From Casp-actino8 sp032118015 (GTDB taxonomy: Bacteria > Actinomycetota > Acidimicrobiia > Acidimicrobiales > Ilumatobacteraceae): a stretch of 5,668 nt of DNA. Under the pieces are notes generated by a model that was not told the origin of the DNA, did no database searches, and saw only the letters and a list, made by a program, of their open reading frames with translations. A program made the position numbers and the translations under genes. The stretch is from the NCBI GenBank assembly GCA_032118015.1, contig JAULYE010000036.1:1-5668 (forward strand). The letters are read 5' to 3'. Below are positions 1-4,179 of the stretch, piece by piece. Each line of letters begins with the position of its first letter. The first letter of the stretch is position 1.

Positions 1-129
1 ATTCTCGGTATCCCGTTCGACTCGGTGCAGCAAGTGTGTCTGTCCCCATTGGCCTTCACCAAGGGAACGGATTTCAAACCAGCGAACCGACCGGACCCGG
101 ATTCCATCATTCACTGGAACGGGTGGTGA
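1..129 (+). CDS. C-terminal end of an unrecognised protein (5' truncated by window)
   Basis: Frame 1 is open from the first base to a TGA at 127-129, giving 42 residues that begin ILGIPFDSVQQV and end SIIHWNGW. Third codon positions are mostly G or C, as in the genes around it, and the stop lies only 9 bases before the methyltransferase start, so a real upstream gene in the same operon is likely. I do not recognise the family from this tail. It has no transmembrane segment or low-complexity stretch, and looks like the end of a soluble globular protein. The same-strand spacing suggests co-transcription with the methyltransferase. Confidence 0.55.
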   Translation: MLGIPFDSVQQVCLSPLAFTKGTDFKPANRPDPDSIIHWNGW

Positions 130-138
130 CCTGACGCA

Positions 139-774
139 ATGGTGATGTCATCGGACATGCGCTCCGCTGCGCTGGCCGCAACCGGATTCATGCCCGAAGA
201 CGAAGGCGATGCGCTGCACGAAGCTGCACTGCGAGCGGGACAAGCATGTCCCGGACTGCCGTTCGTCGAAATCGGATCGTATTGCGGTCGGTCGACGATC
301 TGGCTCGGTGTTGCGGCGCGCACATCGGGTACGGCGCTGTTCGCAGTCGATCACCATCGAGGTTCGGAGGAGAACCAGGCCGGATGGGAATGGCACGATA
401 CGTCGCTCGTGGATCCCGAGACGGGGCAAATGGACACCCTTGGGCGCTTTCGGCACACGATCTCCGACGCCGGTTTGGAAGATGTCGTGGTTGCCGTGGT
501 TGGGCAGTCACCACTGGTGGCAAGGCATTGGTCGACTCCCATTGGTTTTTTGTTCATCGACGGCGGACACGGGGTCGAACCCGCTCGCCTCGACTATCTG
601 GGGTGGGCACCACATGTCGCTGCCGGCGGACTGTTTGCGATTCACGACGTCTTCGATGATCCTGCTCTGGGTGGTCAGGCGCCGAACGAGCAGATCTACC
701 GCCCGGCCATCGACAGTGGCCTGTTCGAACAGGTGTCGGTGTGCGGCAGTCTGCGCGTGCTGCGCCGCCTGTGA
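139..774 (+). CDS. Class I SAM-dependent methyltransferase (Methyltransf_24-like)
   Basis: A 211-residue protein with a Rossmann-type methyltransferase fold. Visible landmarks are the SAM-binding motif I FVEIGSYCGRST at residues 42-53, an acidic residue at the end of strand 2 in FAVDHH (D71), the FLFIDGGH segment (D141, H144) typical of Methyltransf_24 and related small-molecule or sugar O-methyltransferases, and a late IHDV motif (H169, D170). In that group the Asp and His positions often help bind a metal or the acceptor. The length is normal for a single-domain enzyme, and there is no signal peptide, so it is probably cytoplasmic. The substrate cannot be read from the sequence. ATG at 139 is chosen because it lies 9 bases after the preceding stop and is preceded by GGTGGTGA; in-frame ATGs at 145 and 157 are alternatives. 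It converges on the redox operon, with 24 bases between the stops. No functional link to that operon is evident. Confidence 0.88.
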   Translation: MVMSSDMRSAALAATGFMPEDEGDALHEAALRAGQACPGLPFVEIGSYCGRSTIWLGVAARTSGTALFAVDHHRGSEENQAGWEWHDTSLVDPETGQMDTLGRFRHTISDAGLEDVVVAVVGQSPLVARHWSTPIGFLFIDGGHGVEPARLDYLGWAPHVAAGGLFAIHDVFDDPALGGQAPNEQIYRPAIDSGLFEQVSVCGSLRVLRRL

Positions 775-798
775 CTCGGGTACTTCACACAGGGCTCT

Positions 799-1389
799 TC
801 AGGCATCCTGGGTCACAGTGACACGGTTACCTGAGCGTGGACCGACACGCTCAGGTTTCCCAGGGCGCGCTACGTAGATCACCCGGATCACCGTCACTGT
901 GACGACGAGAGTGATCAATATGGCGCCGAAGATCAAGAAGAGATCGTTCGATGCATCGGTTCCCGCAGCGAAGGCGTGGATCGATGTCATCGCAAACATG
1001 GCGTACGACGTCAGATGGACCACGCGCCAGAAACGGCGAGGCAGCTTCTTCATGGCGAGTGATGTCAACTGCACTGCCACGAGCAGGTAGGTGGCGACAA
1101 CTCCCCAAGCAATCGCCCCTGGTCTCCATGACGACGCCATGGGAATTGCGAGCTCGCGCCAGCCGAATTTCACGTAACTGTCGGCGACAAGGGCCGAGAG
1201 GTGGATGGCGACGCCAGCAATCGACAGTGCGGCGAACCACTTGTGCAGATCGAGCAACCATGCTGGACGGTCGATCTGTCGCATCATCCGTGTCGACAAC
1301 AGGACACCCCAAACGATCGTTGCGCAGAGAAGTGCCCACGCCACAATCCCGGATGCCCGACTGAGGAACCACCAGAACTGGGAATTCAT
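799..1389 (-). CDS. Ferric-reductase-like haem b transmembrane protein, stand-alone
   Basis: A 196-residue, very hydrophobic protein with five predicted helices (roughly residues 12-32, 50-70, 90-112, 123-143 and 150-172). Two His pairs lie on helices: H49/H63 and H125/H138, spaced 14 and 13 residues. These are the bis-His haem b ligands expected in the ferric reductase-like transmembrane domain (PF01794; relatives include MsrQ/YedZ and NOX-type cores). There is no FAD- or NAD(P)H-binding domain, so a partner must supply electrons. The family moves electrons across the cytoplasmic membrane between a cytoplasmic or quinone/flavin donor and an extracytoplasmic acceptor. Start ATG at 1389 overlaps the ApbE stop (ATGA) and has GGAAGAGG 8 bases upstream. 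An open frame continues to 1539, but that extension is an out-of-frame reading of ApbE. The tail after helix 5 is short and basic. It is the last gene of the operon. Confidence 0.87.
   Translation of the reverse strand: MNSQFWWFLSRASGIVAWALLCATIVWGVLLSTRMMRQIDRPAWLLDLHKWFAALSIAGVAIHLSALVADSYVKFGWRELAIPMASSWRPGAIAWGVVATYLLVAVQLTSLAMKKLPRRFWRVVHLTSYAMFAMTSIHAFAAGTDASNDLFLIFGAILITLVVTVTVIRVIYVARPGKPERVGPRSGNRVTVTQDA
829..856. terminator. Perfect 11-bp stem-loop at the convergent gene ends
   Basis: ACCTGAGCGTG (829-839) is the exact reverse complement of CACGCTCAGGT (846-856), with a six-base loop GACCGA. On the + strand it is followed by TTTCC. It lies 55 bases after the methyltransferase stop and inside the last codons of the opposing membrane-protein gene. 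A GC-rich stem placed here could terminate the methyltransferase transcript or protect the 3' end of the operon mRNA. The U-tract is short, so factor-independent termination is only a possibility. The base pairing is seen directly; the function is inferred. Confidence 0.45.
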
Positions 1390-2345
1390 GATGTGAACCT
1401 CTTCCATGTCTGCGATGTCGTCATGGCGCCAGATCGGTCCACGACCATGGCACTCAGACCGAATCCCGCTGCGAACTCGGTTCGAGAGTGATCGTCGAGA
1501 ACGAGAAAGGGTTTGGTGAAGATTTCGGCCCAGACACACTCTGAGGCGATCACTGTTGCTTGCACGATCGAGCGCGCTTCGACTTCGATGGCTCGACGAT
1601 TCGTCGTGTCCATGATGTGCGAGCGGTGTGTCTGCCCGACTCGAAGGTGAGCGGATTCATCCAGAATCCTCGCTGTCAGCGACGAAGTGGCGACTGCTCC
1701 TTCGGACAGAGCGACGGAGCAAAGCGGAGCGTGATCGAAAGGTGACTCGATATCGATGATCCATGAACCATCGCAGTCTCCAACCCCGATACAGCGGATG
1801 TCGCCACCGATGCTCACGAAAACACCCTCAGCTCCGCGGGCCATGAGTTCAGTGGTGACGATGTCGGCCGCCAATCCCTTGCCGATTCCGCCAGGATCCA
1901 GAGCCATACCGGAGGGGATGGTGACGGTGTGACCTTGAATCGTCACGGAATCGAGTTCCTTCGACCACTGCACGCCTTCTGGCAGCACGGTGAACTTCGG
2001 TGATACTCGTGACCTGGCGTATCCATCGCGCACCAATTCTCCGAGCATCGATGGATCGAACAGGCCATTCGTCGTCGACCAACCAGCGATCATGTAGCGA
2101 AGAAGTGTCACCGTCTCGGGTGACACCTCGATCGGATGTCCGTTAGAGGCGTTCAATCGCGAGATGTCACTGTCGCCGATGAATCGGCTCCACATCGATT
2201 CGAGTTCCTGAATACGATCTCGGGCGTATTCGATCAGATCAGGCGCACCGTTGGGGTCGGTGTCTGCGAGCACCGTGATGTGTGCGGTGTTCCCCATGGC
2301 CGGAAACACCGCACGCATGAATGCGTTGTCGATGGCAACACTCAA
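1386..2345 (-). CDS. apbE: FAD:protein FMN transferase (ApbE family)
   Basis: A 319-residue protein, normal for ApbE. The family uses FAD and Mg2+ to attach FMN through a phosphoester bond to Ser or Thr of FMN-binding domain proteins. Motifs in order: WSRFIGDSDISRLN (52-65), FDPSM (96-100), the glycine loop DPGGIGKG (150-157), SIGGDIR (178-184), ATSS (219-222), HIMDTTNR (243-250) for the usual HIxDPxTG, and a C-terminal AEIFTK (273-278) where most members have ADxxAT. The assigned start is TTG at 2345, which overlaps the preceding stop (TTGA) and follows a G-run; ATG at 2318 is the alternative and lacks a Shine-Dalgarno. Neither choice gives a signal peptide or lipobox, so the enzyme looks cytoplasmic, unlike the exported ApbE of many bacteria. 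It is co-transcribed with the haem protein, which implies a flavoprotein partner, but no obvious substrate lies in the window. Confidence 0.9.
   Translation of the reverse strand: MSVAIDNAFMRAVFPAMGNTAHITVLADTDPNGAPDLIEYARDRIQELESMWSRFIGDSDISRLNASNGHPIEVSPETVTLLRYMIAGWSTTNGLFDPSMLGELVRDGYARSRVSPKFTVLPEGVQWSKELDSVTIQGHTVTIPSGMALDPGGIGKGLAADIVTTELMARGAEGVFVSIGGDIRCIGVGDCDGSWIIDIESPFDHAPLCSVALSEGAVATSSLTARILDESAHLRVGQTHRSHIMDTTNRRAIEVEARSIVQATVIASECVWAEIFTKPFLVLDDHSRTEFAAGFGLSAMVVDRSGAMTTSQTWKRFTS
1398..1405 (-). promoter_or_regulatory. Ribosome binding site for the ferric-reductase-like gene
   Basis: On the minus strand GGAAGAGG lies 8 bases before ATG at 1389, inside the last codons of the ApbE gene. 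It fixes the start at the ATGA overlap rather than at the upstream in-frame ATG at 1407. Confidence 0.65.
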
Positions 2346-2788
2346 CGGGACCCCCCGGAACCGCCGCTGGATCCACCACCGCCGGAACTGCCACCACCTG
2401 AGCCACCCCGGATGGAGCCGAGTCCACCCCAGCCTGCTGGTTGAGAACCGGCACCCGCACTCTGTGAGGTGGTGGGTGGAGCGACCGGGGTCGGGGGTTG
2501 GACGACATCGACTTCGACCACGTGGCGGACGGGTGCTGGGATCGCCGGTGCCGGCACCGATGGTGCGGTCACCTCTGTGGAAACCGGAGCGATCCGTGCG
2601 ACCTGTGCCTCGGGCTGGATGTTGGATGTCGATGATTGTTGGGCAGATGCCTGCACCGTGAACGCACTGACCAAACTTGCCAGGGCGGAGACGGATGCGC
2701 CGGCGACCAGCACACGTGCAGATCGGGCTGGATGTTTGTCGCGCGTTGAGCGGCGGGCTGAAAGTGCTTCGAGTCGTTCGTCAGTCAT
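2342..2788 (-). CDS. Membrane-anchored or secreted Pro-rich, Gly/Ser-tailed protein of unknown function
   Basis: A 148-residue protein I do not recognise. Residues 1-25 are charged and net basic. Residues 26-46 form one hydrophobic segment, followed by an ASA-type signal peptidase site near 47-49, so it is either a type II anchor or a signal peptide with a long n-region. Residues 50-118 are a Pro/Ala/Val/Thr-rich stalk, including VQPPTPVAPP. Residues 119-148 are almost only Gly and Ser, ending in SGGSR. No enzymatic motif or Cys is present, and there is no canonical flavinylation motif. ATG at 2788 is chosen because GAGG lies 5 bases upstream and it follows the preceding stop by 7 bases. Earlier in-frame ATGs (2791, 2806 and further up to 2914) would add a Thr/Met-rich stretch that is only a shifted reading of the neighbour's Asp codons. 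Its stop overlaps the ApbE start. It may be a periplasm- or wall-spanning linker of the redox system; this is inference. Confidence 0.68.
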   Translation of the reverse strand: MTDERLEALSARRSTRDKHPARSARVLVAGASVSALASLVSAFTVQASAQQSSTSNIQPEAQVARIAPVSTEVTAPSVPAPAIPAPVRHVVEVDVVQPPTPVAPPTTSQSAGAGSQPAGWGGLGSIRGGSGGGSSGGGGSSGGSGGSR

Positions 2789-2795
2789 CATCGCC

Positions 2796-3371
2796 TCAGT
2801 CGTCATCGCCGTCGTGGTCGCCGCCGCCGTCGTCATACTCGTAGCCGTCATCGTCACTGTCATCGTCATCATCATCGTCGTCGTAGTCGTCGTCGTAGGG
2901 TGCTGATCCTCCACCCGAATTCGGGGTGGCTCCTCCCCCAGGTGGCTGGGTTGGCTCCGGTGCAGGGGGTGGAGTATTCATGCTCGTCGCGGAAGTGACG
3001 ATCTGACCATCGGCGAGTTGTGCGGTGAAGTTCACGACCCGATCGGACGACTCGAATCGAATGGCGAACTGGCCGGGAGTCGACTCGTTGATCACATAGG
3101 AAAATCCCTCATGGACCATGACCGATTCGAGCGCCAGCTTTCCGCCGATCGTCATCAGTGTCACCAGACCGACGCCCGGGATCTGGAACTCGTTCGCTGC
3201 GAGGCTCGACTCCGCAGCAGGAGCAGATGACGGACTGAGTTGCGGTTGATCCGTACCAGTGGACGTGGTGTCGGCCTGAGGGTCCATGACCGTGGCGTTG
3301 ACGGCGAGGGCGGCTCCACCTGTTGCCAGGATCGCTGCCATCGAGAGGGCTGTGCTGATGGGTGCTTTCAT
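2796..3371 (-). CDS. Secreted protein with extreme Asp-rich C-terminal tail, unknown function
   Basis: A 191-residue protein, first gene of the redox operon. Residues 1-26 look like a Sec signal peptide (basic KAP, then a hydrophobic core, then AVNA). Residues 30-60 are a Ser/Thr/Pro/Gln-rich linker. Residues 61-132 form a compact, probably beta-rich domain I cannot place in a family (VTLMTIGGKLALES, FSYVINEST, FAIRFESS, VVNFTAQLADGQ). Residues 133-158 are Pro/Gly-rich. Residues 159-191 contain 21 Asp in 33 positions, with Tyr, Gly and one His. Such a tail could bind Ca2+ or transition metals or interact with a basic partner; that is inference. The domain is not a recognisable FMN-binding domain, although DGQIVTSATS (121-130) loosely recalls one. 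ATG at 3371 is chosen for the signal peptide and because a TANNNT box lies 7 bases upstream. An in-frame ATG at 3422 would put a poor, charged N-terminus ahead of it. No Shine-Dalgarno is seen. Confidence 0.75.
   Translation of the reverse strand: MKAPISTALSMAAILATGGAALAVNATVMDPQADTTSTGTDQPQLSPSSAPAAESSLAANEFQIPGVGLVTLMTIGGKLALESVMVHEGFSYVINESTPGQFAIRFESSDRVVNFTAQLADGQIVTSATSMNTPPPAPEPTQPPGGGATPNSGGGSAPYDDDYDDDDDDDDSDDDGYEYDDGGGDHDGDDD
2799..2897 (-). repeat. Imperfect GAC/GAT trinucleotide repeat encoding the Asp tail
   Basis: This stretch is mostly GAC and GAT codons on the minus strand (GTC/ATC triplets on the plus strand), interrupted by Tyr, Gly, Ser, Glu and His codons. It includes eight consecutive Asp codons. 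The mixed use of GAC and GAT makes it imperfect and so less prone to slippage than a pure repeat. Because it is nearly triplet-periodic it stays open in several frames and produces spurious Thr/Met-rich and Val/Ile-rich readings. Confidence 0.7.
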
Positions 3372-3378
3372 GCATTGG

Positions 3379-3384
3379 ACGGTA
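3379..3384 (-). promoter_or_regulatory. Putative -10 element for leaderless transcription of the redox operon
   Basis: On the minus strand TACCGT matches the actinobacterial TANNNT -10 pattern. It is followed by 7 bases and then ATG at 3371, so the expected transcription start would fall at or next to the A of the start codon. This agrees with the absence of a Shine-Dalgarno. No good -35 hexamer is present at the usual distance (about 3402-3407), which fits a promoter that needs the activator sites just upstream. Confidence 0.4.
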
Positions 3385-3395
3385 CGAGAACCCGT

Positions 3396-3434
3396 TCGAA
3401 GGACTCTCCAAGGAACATCCAAGATTCATCCAAG
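3396..3434. promoter_or_regulatory. Phased direct-repeat operator, TCCAAG at 11-bp spacing
   Basis: TCCAAG occurs at 3407-3412, 3418-3423 and 3429-3434, each exactly 11 bases after the last. A fourth unit one step earlier, TCGAAG at 3396-3401, differs at one base. The right two copies share a longer core, CATCCAAGA. Head-to-tail half-sites at about one helical turn are how OmpR/PhoB-family winged-helix regulators bind, and such a regulator starts about 60 bases away. Relative to a start at 3371 on the minus strand the units cover about -25 to -63, suitable for an activator touching the -35 region. The repeat is seen directly; the regulator assignment is inferred. Confidence 0.65.
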
Positions 3435-3492
3435 AGTTCGCGTCGGCGGGCATGTGGGCGCAGAACGTGAAACGAGCAGTCAGACTGCACAT

Positions 3493-4155
3493 GTGAAAGT
3501 TCTCGTCGTCGAAGACGATCCATCCATCGCCGAGTCCGTCAGGATCGGACTCGAGTCCCAGCAGATGATGGTGGAGGTCGTGGGGACGGGAGAAGGCGCT
3601 CTTGCTGCTGCGGGCTACGACGTCATGCTCTTGGACATCGGGTTACCGGATATCGACGGTTTCGAAGTGTGTCGTCGCGTTCGGTTGCGATCATCGGTGC
3701 CGATCATCATGCTCACCGCCCGCGCAGATGAAATTGACAAGGTTCTCGGACTCGAGTCTGGAGCCGATGACTACGTTCCAAAACCCTTCGGCTTGAGAGA
3801 ACTTGTGGCACGTATCCGTGCGGTGACCCGTCGCGCTCAACCGGAGGCAACCGGCTCGATGCAGCTGGAATCCGGTCCGCTCATGCTCGACCGCGCCGCA
3901 AGAAGGACGTACGTCGACTCATCGGAGATCTCCTTGACCGCCAAGGAGTTCGATCTCTTGGCGTATCTCCTCGAAGCTCCAGGGGTCGTGCATCGCAGAC
4001 GGGAAATTCTTGAATCTGTCTGGGACACGGAGTGGTACGGACCGACCAAGACACTCGATGCACATGTTGCTTCATTGCGGAAAAAGCTTGCTCATCCTGG
4101 ATGGATCGAGTCGGTCCGCGGCGTCGGATTTCGTTTGGATACGACACGAGAGTGA
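3493..4155 (+). CDS. OmpR/PhoB-family response regulator
   Basis: A 220-residue protein. The receiver domain (about 1-112) has the acidic pocket E7-D8-D9, phospho-acceptor D48 in LLDIGLPDIDG, switch residue T75 in IIMLTAR, and K97 in the YVPKPF motif, so it should be phosphorylatable. A winged-helix DNA-binding domain follows (about 125-218), with SLTAKEFDLL, the recognition-helix region TKTLDAHVASLRKKL, and the terminal wing VRGVGFRL. Length and layout are standard for the family. GTG at 3493 is chosen because the receiver begins immediately at VKVLVVEDD; GTG at 3454 would add 13 residues with no domain role. No strong Shine-Dalgarno precedes it, so the message may be leaderless. It is divergent from the redox operon and 24 bases ahead of the kinase. 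It probably binds the TCCAAG repeats in the shared intergenic region, controlling the redox operon and possibly itself. Confidence 0.93.
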   Translation: MKVLVVEDDPSIAESVRIGLESQQMMVEVVGTGEGALAAAGYDVMLLDIGLPDIDGFEVCRRVRLRSSVPIIMLTARADEIDKVLGLESGADDYVPKPFGLRELVARIRAVTRRAQPEATGSMQLESGPLMLDRAARRTYVDSSEISLTAKEFDLLAYLLEAPGVVHRRREILESVWDTEWYGPTKTLDAHVASLRKKLAHPGWIESVRGVGFRLDTTRE

Positions 4156-4168
4156 CAGCATGTTGAGC

Positions 4169-4174
4169 AGGGGA
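4169..4174 (+). promoter_or_regulatory. Ribosome binding site for the sensor kinase
   Basis: AGGGGA lies 5 bases before ATG at 4180, in the 24-base gap after the response regulator stop. It supports this start for the kinase. Confidence 0.65.
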
Positions 4175-4179
4175 TTTCC

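Noticed and set aside
188..523. Minus-strand frames opposite the methyltransferase
   Set aside because: Arg/Pro/Ser-rich compositions with no motif or ribosome binding site. They are shadows of the plus-strand gene.
769..792. CTGTG/CACAG pairing around the methyltransferase stop as a terminator
   Set aside because: Only 5 bp with a 14-base loop and no U-tract. It is too weak to support.
1390..1539. 50-residue N-terminal extension of the ferric-reductase-like protein
   Set aside because: It is basic and unlike a membrane-protein start, overlaps ApbE coding in another frame, and the ATGA overlap with a good Shine-Dalgarno marks the real start.
2136..2444. Plus-strand frame with a Pro/Glu/Leu-rich repeat-like end
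   Set aside because: It is antisense to the Gly/Ser codons of the minus-strand protein and to the ApbE N-terminus, so the repetition is a by-product.
2799..2897. Could the triplet-repeat stretch be a CRISPR array or an iteron origin
   Set aside because: There are no constant repeats with unique spacers and no replication gene nearby. The period is three bases and fits Asp codons.
2469..2906. Plus-strand frame of 145 residues ending in a long Val/Ile run, looking like a membrane protein
   Set aside because: The hydrophobic run is the antisense reading of GAC/GAT Asp codons. The frame has no start signal, and two well-supported genes lie opposite.
2789..2914. Thr/Met-rich N-terminal extension of the Pro/Gly-rich protein, giving a 190-residue version
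   Set aside because: It is a shifted reading of the Asp-codon repeat of the preceding gene. A Shine-Dalgarno and the operon spacing favour the start at 2788.
3286..3492. 69-residue N-terminal extension of the response regulator
   Set aside because: It would run through the divergent intergenic operator and into the opposite gene. The receiver domain begins directly at GTG 3493.
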